Of a stretch of DNA of 64,000 nt, positions 46,561 to 56,013 are shown piece after piece; within the stretch, counting starts at the first letter, position 1; each line of letters starts with the position of its first letter. The stretch spans positions 35,583 to 99,582 of the IMG/VR virus record IMGVR_UViG_3300044655_000744; one strand, 5' to 3'. This DNA comes from a virus. Under the pieces are notes generated by a model, which searched no databases, had not been told where the DNA came from, and worked only from the letters and a program-made list of their open reading frames with translations. Made by a program: the position numbers and the translations under genes.

Positions 46561-49500
46561 TTACTTGCCCTTTATTTGTTGCTCTAGCAATTGGACCTGT
46601 TGTTGTAGTTCTTTAATAGCCGCAAACGCTAGGGCGCACATTTTTTCATAGTCAACTGCTAGATAGCCATCATCACGGGTGCGCACTGCTTCAGGTAATA
46701 CCTGCGCAACATCTTGTGCTATAACACCAAAGTCTGCTTTACGCATAAAATAGTCATCTAGGCCACCGTGATCGGCAATGTATTCATCAGTCCAATCAAA
46801 TAGTTTACCACCAATGGCAGTAACTTTATCTAGTGCGTCGGGTATGTCACGCACATTTTCTTTTAAGCGTGAGTCTGAACTGTAGTAAGCAGTAATGTTG
46901 TTTGTAGCACGTATTTCACCAGTGGTTCCACTTGCGGCTGTACCTACTCCTAAACTGCCGAACTGTACACTAGACGATGTAGCTACTGCTTGTCCAATAC
47001 TAAACGTAACTGCTCCTGTGCCTGCACTTACACTAACTCCTGTGCCAGCCACTGCACTGGTCACTGCTGTTGATAAGTATCCACTTGGATTAGTTGCATT
47101 ATATGGTGTAAATCCTAGTGCAGTAGTAACTTGACTAGAAGTAATTGCTCCAGCTAAATTTGTAGCACTCACATTGCCGGCTGTGATATTACCTGTAAAG
47201 GTTGCTGTTCTACCAACGTAGGTATTAGCATAGAATGTACTCCACCAAGCTGATGTGCTACCTAAGTTTACGCTTACGTTGGCATTAGGTACAGGAGCAC
47301 CACTTACTGTTAAACCAGTTAATGTGCCAACACTGGTAATGTTAGTCTGTGCTGCAGTTGTTAGTGTTCCAGTTAAATTAGTAGCACTTAGGTTACCTGC
47401 ACTTACATTACCTGTAAATGTTCCACCAACTGATGTTAGGTTACCGATACGTAAGTTACTGTAGTTAGCATTAGTAAAGTCAACTGTTGTAGTAGGTTCT
47501 CCTACTACATTAGCAAATAGTTTCCAAACGCCATCTGTAGCATCACGAACAAATCCAGTATGTTGATAACTAGGATTAGTAAACGAACTAATAAACCCAA
47601 TATCTAATACATCACCGGTGTTATCATCGGCTAGGTAAATCATAGCATCGTTGAATGTAACGTTGTTACTGTCAAAATATGTTACATTACCTGCAACCTG
47701 TAAGTTTCCGCCAATGTATAAGTTACCGCCTATGCCTACACCACCAGTTACTACTAGTGCGCCCGTTGAACTTGAACTACTACGCAACGTGCTAGTTATA
47801 GATACATTGCCAGTAGTAGTTACATTGCCCGTAAATGATGCTCCTGTAAGTGCAGCTTTTTCAGTATCTAATTCTGCTAAGGCATCTTGTACATTAGTAG
47901 CCGATATTCCGCCAACATTACTAAACACTACATCACTGGCATATGATGTAAAGTCAGTATAGGCATCGACTTCAGCCAATAATACTGTACCAGAACTTAC
48001 CCCAGTCGATAATGTAACAGCCGAGCTGTTAGTTTCTGTATAAGCACTGTCAAACTGTCTAACACCGTTGATATATATGCGTAATTGTCCTGCCCCGGGT
48101 GTATAGGTGCCTAATCCTGTAAATACTGTTTGTCCTGCTGTAGCTGTTTTATAAGTACGGCTAGTACTAATTGTAGTACCTACCGTGCTACTAGCACCTG
48201 ATTCAGCAGCCCAATAATAACTACCCGGTCCAGATGTTTTTAATACATATCCACTGGTTTCACCGCTTGGAAATAGATTGTTTAACGCTTCACTTGAGCT
48301 CGTTGCTCCTGTACCGCCCGACGTTATTGCTAATGCCGCCGTCAGCGTTATGTTTGGTGCAACTACAGCACCTGTGAATGTTGCTCCTGCCAATTGCGCA
48401 TAGGTACTTTGTATAGTTGCTAGTGTACCGGCCTGTGCTGCGGCATTTGATGTTAATGTTGATACTTGACCATCAACATATCCTTTCATTGCGGTATTAG
48501 CTGTCGACAGTTGTCCGTCAACATAGCCTTTCATAGCAGTATTAGCTGTGGTGATGGCTGTTGTTGCGCTGGCGATAGCACCTGACTGAACTGCGGCGTT
48601 GCTGTACACCGCATCTAATATACTCACACCGTTAGCATAGTTAAAGTTGTTTGCTGATATGTTTCCGTTAACTTCAACAGTGCGTGTAATAGATACTGCG
48701 TTAGCACCAATTGTAGCAATATTTGATCCATCAACCGCAATAACAATATTACCAGCACTAGTACCGCTGTCTATAATTTGTATGCTAGAATCATCTGCTT
48801 GAATAACAGTAGTATCAATCCCACTTAATTGTGTTTGTAAATAATTTAGTGTAACAACATCCTGTGCCAATGTCGGGTCAGCTGATTGTAGCACTGTTAA
48901 GTTACCGTTGACTGTAGATGTTAATACTCCATTATTATTTGTAATTGCCATCCCACCGAGATAGATAGAATTACCACTTAAGTACAAATCCTTCCACCAA
49001 TGAGTTGGGCTACCTAGATCGTAGGTAACATTAGCTACTGGAACTAAATTTCCTGTTATTTCAACATCAGTAGCAGTAGCTTGTACTTTAGTATTACCGT
49101 ATTGTAGAGCAGTAACAGTTACACCTGCTGCAAAGTGGCGAACTTCAATTACGTCTGTGTCGTGCGGTACTTCAGTAAATGTTATTTGGTTATCGTCGTG
49201 GACGTTATATGCGGTTACTGGTTGTTGTACTGTACCGTTAATGCTAACGAATACGCCGTAAGTGGTTGTATTTGAACTTAGGACAAATGTGTTAGCACTA
49301 CCGTCTGGATTTATAGTTTCGCTGGTTACTGTTGAAAATCCAGGTACAGCCCAATCAGTTCCGTCCCAGTATTCGATACTACCTGCTTCTGTATTAAAGC
49401 GTGTATAACCTATTTCAGGATACCCTGGGCGGCTAGCAGTATCACCTGCTGGAATACCGATAGCGTCGGAACCTATAATCTGTACTACGCCTGTTCCTTG

Positions 49501-50781
49501 TGCATCAAGTACAATGTTTCCGTTAGAGGCAGTAAACGTCATGCCCGTTCCTGACGATATAGTTGTATTAGACACTGTTAAGTTACCGATGGTGCTAGAG
49601 ATAGCCAAGTTAGCTGCGTAGGTTACCCGTCCTTTGTCGTCAACAACAATTTGCGGAATAGTGCCACTGCTACCGTAGGTGCCTGCTGTCACACCAGTGG
49701 TCGTTAACCCAACATAAACATTACTGTTTGCGCCATACCCAACAACATCGCCGTTAACAATAATGTTGCTGTTACTAGTTAATATTTCAGCACCTAATAC
49801 ATCTATACTTGACGCAGAAATTTGATTTGCGATAATAATATTAGATGTTATTGAATTAGTAACTGCTATACTGTTAACATTACTACCAATATTTAAATCT
49901 CCGCTGAGTGGCGTGATTGTGGTACCAACTACACTTAGATTTCCAACTTGCTCAAGAGTTAAATTATTAGCCGAAGTTATTCTACCGGCAGAGTCAACTG
50001 CTAATTGAGCTATATTTGTGTTTGACCCGTAGGTTCCTGCCAATACGCCAGTACTGCTCAGTGCTACATAAACATTAGTATATGTGCCTGTCCCGACTGC
50101 GTCGCCGTTAACTGAAATGATTGAATTAGCTGTTAAAACTCGATAGTTTGCTTCGTACAATTCGTCAGCATTAATAACACCGCCGTTAGTATTACCTGTG
50201 ATAGAAATATTTCCACCAATGGTGATACTATCAACATTAATATTACCAAGGTTGCTGATATAGGGTTGATTTGAAGTTAATACTGTTCCATTGATATTTA
50301 AGGCAGTGATCGTATTAGCATACAAAGTATTCCACCATAAACTAGTATTGCCTATCGAACCAGAGGCATTTGATGCCGGCAATAGTTGACCCGATACTAT
50401 TACATTGCCGCTTACATCCAATGATATCAATGAACCTAAGCTAGTTATGTTTGGTTGTGCGTTGGTTAACAGAACACCTGATAAAGTTGTTGACACAAAG
50501 CTGCCAGCAACTATACTGTTTGCGTATACAGTATTCCACCAATTGGCGGGACTGCCTATGTTGTGTAATAGATTGCCGGATGTTAGTAAGTCACCACTGG
50601 TAATTAATATATTACCAGCAACTTCTAATTCTTGTGATGGGGACTCTGTGTTAACGCCTAAACGGAAATTGGCAAAGTCCATGTAGACTAGGGCATTACC
50701 AGTCGTGGTAAACTGTAGATCTATGCCTTGTCTATCTAGATCGGGTAATAGTGAATATCCCGGAACACGACTAATTGCCAT
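46561..50781 (-). CDS. long tail fibre with C-terminal intramolecular chaperone (peptidase S74)
   Basis: This 1406-residue fibre begins with VYMDFANFRLGVNTESPSQEL-type repeats and continues with NLTSVG/NVSATNLTG beta-repeats and TGALVVTGGVGIGGNLY units. It ends with a peptidase S74/endosialidase chaperone domain: YYSSDSRLKENVRDI, FGVIAQDVAQVLPEAV, LAVDYEKMCALAFAAIKELQ. In this family the domain trimerises the fibre and cuts itself off at the Ser of the SDSRLKE motif. The upstream late box is GATAAATA (50807-50800). Confidence 0.9.
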   Translation of the reverse strand: MAISRVPGYSLLPDLDRQGIDLQFTTTGNALVYMDFANFRLGVNTESPSQELEVAGNILITSGDLLTSGNLLHNIGSPANWWNTVYANSIVAGSFVSTTLSGVLLTNAQPNITSLGSLISLDVSGNVIVSGQLLPASNASGSIGNTSLWWNTLYANTITALNINGTVLTSNQPYISNLGNINVDSITIGGNISITGNTNGGVINADELYEANYRVLTANSIISVNGDAVGTGTYTNVYVALSSTGVLAGTYGSNTNIAQLAVDSAGRITSANNLTLEQVGNLSVVGTTITPLSGDLNIGSNVNSIAVTNSITSNIIIANQISASSIDVLGAEILTSNSNIIVNGDVVGYGANSNVYVGLTTTGVTAGTYGSSGTIPQIVVDDKGRVTYAANLAISSTIGNLTVSNTTISSGTGMTFTASNGNIVLDAQGTGVVQIIGSDAIGIPAGDTASRPGYPEIGYTRFNTEAGSIEYWDGTDWAVPGFSTVTSETINPDGSANTFVLSSNTTTYGVFVSINGTVQQPVTAYNVHDDNQITFTEVPHDTDVIEVRHFAAGVTVTALQYGNTKVQATATDVEITGNLVPVANVTYDLGSPTHWWKDLYLSGNSIYLGGMAITNNNGVLTSTVNGNLTVLQSADPTLAQDVVTLNYLQTQLSGIDTTVIQADDSSIQIIDSGTSAGNIVIAVDGSNIATIGANAVSITRTVEVNGNISANNFNYANGVSILDAVYSNAAVQSGAIASATTAITTANTAMKGYVDGQLSTANTAMKGYVDGQVSTLTSNAAAQAGTLATIQSTYAQLAGATFTGAVVAPNITLTAALAITSGGTGATSSSEALNNLFPSGETSGYVLKTSGPGSYYWAAESGASSTVGTTISTSRTYKTATAGQTVFTGLGTYTPGAGQLRIYINGVRQFDSAYTETNSSAVTLSTGVSSGTVLLAEVDAYTDFTSYASDVVFSNVGGISATNVQDALAELDTEKAALTGASFTGNVTTTGNVSITSTLRSSSSSTGALVVTGGVGIGGNLYIGGNLQVAGNVTYFDSNNVTFNDAMIYLADDNTGDVLDIGFISSFTNPSYQHTGFVRDATDGVWKLFANVVGEPTTTVDFTNANYSNLRIGNLTSVGGTFTGNVSAGNLSATNLTGTLTTAAQTNITSVGTLTGLTVSGAPVPNANVSVNLGSTSAWWSTFYANTYVGRTATFTGNITAGNVSATNLAGAITSSQVTTALGFTPYNATNPSGYLSTAVTSAVAGTGVSVSAGTGAVTFSIGQAVATSSSVQFGSLGVGTAASGTTGEIRATNNITAYYSSDSRLKENVRDIPDALDKVTAIGGKLFDWTDEYIADHGGLDDYFMRKADFGVIAQDVAQVLPEAVRTRDDGYLAVDYEKMCALAFAAIKELQQQVQLLEQQIKGK

Positions 50782-50799
50782 TTATTGGTCCTCTTTTAA

Positions 50800-50807
50800 T
50801 ATTTATC
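50800..50807 (-). promoter_or_regulatory. T4-type late promoter box (GATAAATA)
   Basis: It lies 18 bases upstream of the 1406-residue fibre gene with AGAGGACC between. Confidence 0.6.
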
Positions 50808-50813
50808 TGAGGA

Positions 50814-51245
50814 CTAATTGACTATCGTATTACCATAATTATGAACGATTGTTATAGCTGCCCCTGGACTAGGTGCACTTGAAAATTTAATAGCAGTGTT
50901 ACCTAAAAACTCATAGTTAGTAGACGGTATCTGATATACTGTACCTACATGAACTAATACCTCTGCTTCGCGGCCGGCAGCGTAGCTAACTGTCATTGAA
51001 TTGATAACCGTGTTAGCGCCATCACCTATAGCACTGTTATCCACAAATATATTAGATACACCTTCGCGTGCCACTGCTTGCCACGTTGATCCGTTTGGTG
51101 TGTATTCTAATTTACTTGTACTAGAATTCCATCGAACTTGGCCAGCTACCGCATGATCAGGAGTAATTGTTGACGAACCTTTGTTAGGTAACCCTATCGC
51201 ATAACTGCCAGTTTTAATAACTGTGTTCTTTAGCATGTGTCCCAT
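50814..51245 (-). CDS. small fibre-type structural protein, 143 residues
   Basis: It contains the wall-binding-like beta motif VRWNSSTSKLEYTPNGSTW and a C-terminal unit (VHVGTVYQIPSTNYEFLGN...IKFSSAPSPGAAITI) that repeats the 'ING..Q.P...Y.......I.F...P' domain of the two long fibres. It is probably a minor tail fibre or baseplate protein. I keep the ATG at 51245 because GGGA lies eight bases before it. Confidence 0.6.
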   Translation of the reverse strand: MGHMLKNTVIKTGSYAIGLPNKGSSTITPDHAVAGQVRWNSSTSKLEYTPNGSTWQAVAREGVSNIFVDNSAIGDGANTVINSMTVSYAAGREAEVLVHVGTVYQIPSTNYEFLGNTAIKFSSAPSPGAAITIVHNYGNTIVN

Positions 51246-51246
51246 A

Positions 51247-51558
51247 TTAGATTCCCACGTAGCTTACTGTAGCAGTAACTGATGTTCCAGAATCGATATT
51301 AGCTTTAATTTGGTCATCGTGACCTAATACTAATTTTTCCATGTCTACTACAAATGTGTCACCGCTGGCAATTTGTACATTGTTATATACTATCACCGTA
51401 GCATTAGCTGCTAGCCCCGGTGCTGGAATAACCCATAGCGAAAGATTTCTAGCTGTCGCGTCAGTATTACAAAAGTACATTGTTGATACTACTGTATTAC
51501 CTGAACTAGCATAGATATTTGCTGGGGATGTTGATAATGTTGTATTTCTTACTGACAT
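51247..51558 (-). CDS. small virion-type beta protein, 103 residues
   Basis: This all-beta protein of the kind LSTSPANIYASSGNTVVSTMYFCN...VVDMEKLVLGHDDQIKANIDSG is common among phage tail and decoration proteins ('tail fibre-adjacent' hypothetical). It is encoded one base before the 143-residue gene in the same transcript. Exact role unknown. Confidence 0.6.
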   Translation of the reverse strand: MSVRNTTLSTSPANIYASSGNTVVSTMYFCNTDATARNLSLWVIPAPGLAANATVIVYNNVQIASGDTFVVDMEKLVLGHDDQIKANIDSGTSVTATVSYVGI

Positions 51559-51567
51559 GGTTTATTC

Positions 51568-52116
51568 CTATAAAATTAAACTGAGACCAAATGCCCTAGT
51601 TTTTGTAATTAATTCCTGGTTCGCTACTACTTCGTTCACTACATATAATCCACTTTGGCCACCGCTGACTGAACCGCTATATAGATTAACTTTACCTGTA
51701 ACACCTGTTGGTAGGTAAGTAGGAGCATTAAATTGAATATTAAAACTATTTGTTTCTAAGTTGCCGCCTAGTTGCGGACTAGTATCTTGTACTACCTCTG
51801 AAATTCCGCCACCAGTTAAGGCACTGTAGCCCACGTCGATGTTGCTAGAAATTTCCCAAGAGTCCGATGTTTCATTCCATCGAATGGCTGCGTTGCCGAG
51901 TGTACCTCTATCTATATAAAGATGAGCGTCGACCGGGCTAGCGCCACCAACCCCTGCTGCTGTTTCACCAGCATTAAGGGTGATGTCTCTATCCTCTACA
52001 TTTGTATTAGTTACTGTGGTTGTATCGTATACACCTTTAACGTGTAAATTACCAGTAAGATATACGTCGGTAGTATCGATTGTATATGATGAATTAAGTT
52101 TTTTAACTGTTGCCAT
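51568..52116 (-). CDS. fibre-type structural protein, 182 residues
   Basis: The start MATVKKLNSSYTIDTTDVYL with LTGNLHVKGVYDTTTVTNTNVEDRDITL is like the N-terminal attachment region of the long fibres. IRWNETSDSWEIS is another copy of the shared beta-hairpin motif. It may be a short fibre or fibre connector. A CATAAATA late box (52145-52138) lies 21 bases upstream. Confidence 0.6.
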   Translation of the reverse strand: MATVKKLNSSYTIDTTDVYLTGNLHVKGVYDTTTVTNTNVEDRDITLNAGETAAGVGGASPVDAHLYIDRGTLGNAAIRWNETSDSWEISSNIDVGYSALTGGGISEVVQDTSPQLGGNLETNSFNIQFNAPTYLPTGVTGKVNLYSGSVSGGQSGLYVVNEVVANQELITKTRAFGLSLIL

Positions 52117-52137
52117 TCTAATTTATCCAGTTTTTAT

Positions 52138-52145
52138 TATTTATG
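52138..52145 (-). promoter_or_regulatory. T4-type late promoter box (CATAAATA)
   Basis: It lies 21 bases before the ATG at 52116 and just downstream of the terminator for the 317-residue gene. Confidence 0.6.
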
Positions 52146-52168
52146 CTATATGTCTGAAGTGTGTATTC

Positions 52169-52199
52169 AAAAAAAATAGCACCCAAAGGTGCTATTTTT
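52169..52199 (-). terminator. rho-independent terminator
   Basis: AAAAATAGCACC and GGTGCTATTTTT form a perfect 12-bp stem around a four-base loop, with T-runs on both strands. It ends the 317-residue capsid-associated gene. Confidence 0.9.
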
Positions 52200-52212
52200 A
52201 CTTTGACTAAAA

Positions 52213-53166
52213 TTAGTCGTTTGATGAAATTTTAACTGTTGTGCCTGCTACTGCAGCACCGGTTGAAGTCCATCTAGCATGGCTGTTTGCAGTAAACTGT
52301 ACACCTGCGGTACCACCAATTGCAGCTGGGAATAATAGAGCAGTACGTGATTCTAATTTACCAACTAAGTAAACTCCACCATCACTGTCTGTAGCAAGTA
52401 ATGTCATTTCACCTGCGGCTGTTGGGCCACCTGCAGCAATAACTTGCGCTACTGTTGGACTATTAACACCATTAACCCCTGTTGGAACTAAACGAACTAC
52501 CGCAGTACCGTCAGTATTAGTAACTCTGTAACGACGTGAACTACGTTGTGATACAATGTCTGCTTGTGAGCCGATAGTGCCGTTAGTTGTCCATGCGTTA
52601 GCTTGGATTGTGTTAGCAGTAGTAATTACACTAGCGCGAACTGCTGTTAAACTACCGCTTACACCGTTATCCCAGAATGTAATACCTGCTGCAGATTTAG
52701 CCGCATTGTTTGTGGCACTCATTGTAACAACGCCTGTACCGTATTGTTCAATTGCTACAATTGTTGTACCTGCTGTGAATCCTGTATTAGCAGTCATACC
52801 AACATATAACCCTGCCACGCTTGAAACTGTAACGTTAGCGTTTGCTGGATATGCTGTTGTACCAGTAACTACAACGTTACCTGGTTTAACTAAACTAATA
52901 ACAGGTGCTGTTGTATAGCCTGTGCCTGCTTCAGTGATTGATGTTGTGTCAATACGACCATTGGCTGTACTTATACCAACAGTAATTGTAGCGCGAGTGC
53001 CACCAATTGGACTAACTGCTACTGTAGCCGTTAAACCTTGTGAATAAGCTGAACCACGATTTGTTAATGTAATGCTTGATAGACCTTCACCACCAGCATC
53101 ACTGTAGGTTAGACTGTCATTAACATTATCTGAACCAAAAAACTTTTTCTTAATAGGACGTCCCAT
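52213..53166 (-). CDS. probable capsid-associated structural protein, 317 residues
   Basis: It starts MGRPIKKKFFGSDN, which I recall from virion structural proteins encoded next to gp23 in cyanophages. The rest is Thr/Ala/Gly-rich beta sequence with repeated ITLTNRGSAYSQG/ITEAGTGYTTAP units. A decoration or capsid-vertex protein is plausible. It has its own late promoter (53253-53246), a roughly 75-base leader with two small hairpins (GCGTT-ct-AACGC and GCGGT-gggg-ACCGC), a ribosome binding site AGGAG and a terminator, which suggests high expression. Confidence 0.65.
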   Translation of the reverse strand: MGRPIKKKFFGSDNVNDSLTYSDAGGEGLSSITLTNRGSAYSQGLTATVAVSPIGGTRATITVGISTANGRIDTTSITEAGTGYTTAPVISLVKPGNVVVTGTTAYPANANVTVSSVAGLYVGMTANTGFTAGTTIVAIEQYGTGVVTMSATNNAAKSAAGITFWDNGVSGSLTAVRASVITTANTIQANAWTTNGTIGSQADIVSQRSSRRYRVTNTDGTAVVRLVPTGVNGVNSPTVAQVIAAGGPTAAGEMTLLATDSDGGVYLVGKLESRTALLFPAAIGGTAGVQFTANSHARWTSTGAAVAGTTVKISSND

Positions 53167-53245
53167 TTGTTTCTCCTTTTATAATTAGCGTTCTAACGCC
53201 TACGCGGTGGGGACCGCATAAACTCTCATTCAAGAGCGAACAAAG

Positions 53246-53253
53246 TATTTATC
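53246..53253 (-). promoter_or_regulatory. T4-type late promoter box (GATAAATA)
   Basis: It drives the 317-residue protein with an unusually long leader that can form two GC-rich hairpins. Confidence 0.6.
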
Positions 53254-53258
53254 GTATA

Positions 53259-53287
53259 TTGACTTTTACTCTAAAAGATAGTACAAT
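53259..53287 (+). promoter_or_regulatory. sigma70 promoter of the inserted early gene
   Basis: Plus-strand TTGACT, 17-base spacer, TACAAT. It is the only clear host-type promoter in the structural region and points away from the neighbouring late gene. Confidence 0.8.
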
Positions 53288-53314
53288 AGCACTTCGTTAG
53301 TTAAGGAGAGTATG

Positions 53315-53641
53315 ATGACTTGGTATAATGCAAAATACAAAGGAATTAAGCCCGCTTTTAGAGGCGGAGATACAAACTATAACACTATTAATGCTACTAA
53401 GAAATATGTAGAGTATTTTTTAGACATACAAGATATGAACGACTTACTTAGAACTACTAAAAGTTTTGATATTAAGATGGATTTGTTATATTGTTTAGAC
53501 AAAGCAGAAAGCAAGCGTGCGTGGAATTTTAAGCATCCTAACTTTTGTCAAACAGATGCTAACACGTTACTACAAGCTGTAAGAAATGCTAAACGTAAGG
53601 ATGGTTACGATATTACAGAGCGGTTTGAATATTATGCGTAG
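53315..53641 (+). CDS. hypothetical protein, 108 residues, in moron-like cassette
   Basis: The gene has a host-type promoter, an AAGGAG ribosome binding site six bases before the ATG at 53315, and a terminator immediately after the stop (53647-53672). The product is basic (MTWYNAKYKGIKPAFRGG..., ending ERFEYYA) with no recognised domain. It runs against the surrounding late genes, next to gp23. This self-contained design suggests an independently acquired early gene, perhaps acting on the host. Confidence 0.7.
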   Translation: MTWYNAKYKGIKPAFRGGDTNYNTINATKKYVEYFLDIQDMNDLLRTTKSFDIKMDLLYCLDKAESKRAWNFKHPNFCQTDANTLLQAVRNAKRKDGYDITERFEYYA

Positions 53642-53646
53642 CCAAC

Positions 53647-53672
53647 AAAAAAGCCCCTTGCGGGGCTTTTTT
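53647..53672. terminator. bidirectional rho-independent terminator
   Basis: AAAAAAGCCCC-ttgc-GGGGCTTTTTT ends both the plus-strand 108-residue gene and the minus-strand gp23 transcript. Confidence 0.92.
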
Positions 53673-53697
53673 TAATCGTACCTTTAAGGTTTTAATC

Positions 53698-54873
53698 TTA
53701 TTGGAATGATAGGTTGCTTACACCAACTTCTTCTAAGTAGTCAGCTGCGTTACCTAGAGATGAAGCAGTGTTGCTTAACTCTACATAACCATAACGTGTC
53801 ATGAAGCCTACTACTGGTTCAAAAGTAGCTGGATCAAGAACAACACCACTGCTCATTAATGGAACGTATGGGCAGTAGAACGCTGCAGCGTCAGCTTCTG
53901 AAGAACCTTTGTAACCTACTAATACTGGTGTGCTGTCTGAAGCATAACCATCAACGTAGATCTTCATAGCGCCATTCAATGTACCAACAAATTTAGTGTT
54001 TGTTGGAGCTTCAAATGTACCTTCTGTACTACGAGCAAAAGCTGAAGTAGTAGCAGATTGAAGAACTGTTAATGCTGCTGCAGATACAACAGCCCAGTTA
54101 CCAGCGCCACGACGTGTACGTTGAGCGATCAAGTTAGCTGCGCGGTTAATTAAAACAGCAAGAGCAGCGTGCTCGTCACCTACGAATGTAGCAGTACCAG
54201 AAACAGTAGCTTGGTTGTAGCTATATGTTGAGTATGAAAGAGCACGTAGACTAGCTAAGATTTCTTGATCAATTTCAACAGTAATTTCTTGAGCCAAAGC
54301 TGCCATGATTTCTGCTTCAACATCTAAACCGTGCATAGATTGTGCGTCTTGAGCTGCCTCAAAAGTCCAACGTGCGCTTAGTTTACGTGTTTTAGCTTCA
54401 ACAACTTGTTTCAAGATTTGAACGTTGATACGGTTACCTGGAACGCCTTCAAGTGAGCTAGTTGAAGTAGCTTTACCTGTTGATGCGCCTGAGTAAGCAG
54501 TAGCAATGCGGAATGGTGATAATGCTTCATCACCAGCTGTAGTAGCATCAGCACCTGAAGTACCTGCACTTACGCTATCAGCGTAACGTACACGTAATGT
54601 GTGGATTTGTGCTACTGGGCCAGTCATAGGTTGTACACCAACGATTTCGTTAGCGATAACTGTTGGCATAACACGACGAATTACCGGAAGGATTACGCGG
54701 TTTAGTGTAGCAACGTTACCTACTGCAGTTGCGCCACTAGATGCTGTTTCCATCAAGTGCTTCTTAGTGTTTTCTAAAATTACAGCCATTGTGGTTCTTT
54801 TCGAACCTTGTAGACCTTCTAACAGGGCGTCTTTGGTCTCGTTCCAACGGCCTTCTAATAGTTGGGTTGTCAT
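53698..54873 (-). CDS. 23: gp23 major capsid protein
   Basis: This 391-residue protein has the T4-like capsid pattern (MPTVIANEIVGVQPMTGPVAQI, LSARWTFEAAQDAQSMHGLD, GAGNWAVVS). The N-terminal delta region contains KKHLME/TASSG, so gp21 should cut after Glu42 by the L-x-E rule. The protein is shorter than T4 gp23 (521) and lacks most of the insertion domain, as in other marine T4-like phages. It assembles as hexamers around the gp22 scaffold. A bidirectional terminator follows. Confidence 0.95.
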   Translation of the reverse strand: MTTQLLEGRWNETKDALLEGLQGSKRTTMAVILENTKKHLMETASSGATAVGNVATLNRVILPVIRRVMPTVIANEIVGVQPMTGPVAQIHTLRVRYADSVSAGTSGADATTAGDEALSPFRIATAYSGASTGKATSTSSLEGVPGNRINVQILKQVVEAKTRKLSARWTFEAAQDAQSMHGLDVEAEIMAALAQEITVEIDQEILASLRALSYSTYSYNQATVSGTATFVGDEHAALAVLINRAANLIAQRTRRGAGNWAVVSAAALTVLQSATTSAFARSTEGTFEAPTNTKFVGTLNGAMKIYVDGYASDSTPVLVGYKGSSEADAAAFYCPYVPLMSSGVVLDPATFEPVVGFMTRYGYVELSNTASSLGNAADYLEEVGVSNLSFQ

Positions 54874-54903
54874 TTCTTTATCTTCCTTTTATAAAAGTTT
54901 GTA

Positions 54904-56004
54904 TTACTTTAGCCCTGCTAAACGCTTAATGTCAACAACATTGTTGTCGATTACTTGAGCGTCTGTTTTAGCAGATTTATCACCAGTTACTTCTACTTTA
55001 CTTTCAGCAAGCATTGGCTTGTCGGCCTTTGGCTTAGCTGGAGAGTTATTTAGAACTGCTGGTAGATACTTATCGTAAGCAGATCTGAGTTTCTCAGTCT
55101 GTACGTTTTCGAGTAGACTGGTCATTATCGCAGCTTTCTCTTTATTTAGTGGTCCTAATAATTCTGTTAGTGTGTCCTTACGGCCAGCACTTTCAGTGAT
55201 TACACGGATTTCTTTTTCTTTAGATTCAACTAAAGTTTCTTTTTCAGCTATTGCTTTTTTACTTTCAGCAATGATAGCGTCTTTCTTAGCTAACTGTGCT
55301 TGAAGTTTAGCAAATTCTTTGTTCTCATTTAAGTGAGTAACAGCAAATTCACTAGCAAACGCTTCAAATAGGCGACGACCAAACATGTTCTCACGAGCCG
55401 CTTGGATATCTTCTTTTAGTTGGGTCAATTCTGTCCCTAGATTGGTTGCCACTGCTTCCTTAACAAGACGAGCACTACGGCCAATAAAGTCTTGTTGTAG
55501 AGCTGCTAATTTAGTTTTAGCTTCTGCTACAAGTTTAACTTTAGTTGCGATAACATCTTTCTTGTCTTGGTCAAACTCTTTGATCTCTTCAGCTAGCGCA
55601 CGGATAACAAATTTTTCTAACTTAGCAGTTGCTTCGTTTTGAATTTTGCGATCTGAACGTAGTTCTTTGATCTCTTCAGCTAGTTTAGTAACCATAAAGT
55701 TATTAAATTTGCCTGCGCTTTCAACCATGTGACGTTTAAAGTTCACACGATCTTCTGCTAGAGCTTGTTTCTCACTAGCGAACTCTTTAAGTTCGGCAGT
55801 AAGACTTTCAGTGACCATTTTGTCTAGAGCTTCAACCATTACTGTCTTGTCGTGATTGTAGCGACGAGCGAACTCTTCACGCAATTCAGCGCGAACAGTC
55901 TCACGTGCTTCATTAATTTGACTTTCCCAAGCTTCTGTAATAGCTTCTTGGGTAGCTTCATTAATGATGCCACTTTCTAACAATGGTTTGATAGCATCTA
56001 ACAT
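54904..56004 (-). CDS. 22: gp22 prohead scaffold protein
   Basis: This 366-residue, almost entirely helical and coiled-coil protein is rich in Glu, Lys and Ala (WESQINEARETVRAELREEF...). It lies between gp21 and gp23, the standard position of the scaffold. It ends IDNNVVDIKRLAGLK; this AGLK tail recurs in the 629-residue protein. The scaffold shapes the prohead and is then digested by gp21. Confidence 0.88.
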   Translation of the reverse strand: MLDAIKPLLESGIINEATQEAITEAWESQINEARETVRAELREEFARRYNHDKTVMVEALDKMVTESLTAELKEFASEKQALAEDRVNFKRHMVESAGKFNNFMVTKLAEEIKELRSDRKIQNEATAKLEKFVIRALAEEIKEFDQDKKDVIATKVKLVAEAKTKLAALQQDFIGRSARLVKEAVATNLGTELTQLKEDIQAARENMFGRRLFEAFASEFAVTHLNENKEFAKLQAQLAKKDAIIAESKKAIAEKETLVESKEKEIRVITESAGRKDTLTELLGPLNKEKAAIMTSLLENVQTEKLRSAYDKYLPAVLNNSPAKPKADKPMLAESKVEVTGDKSAKTDAQVIDNNVVDIKRLAGLK

Positions 56005-56013
56005 TGTGATCTC

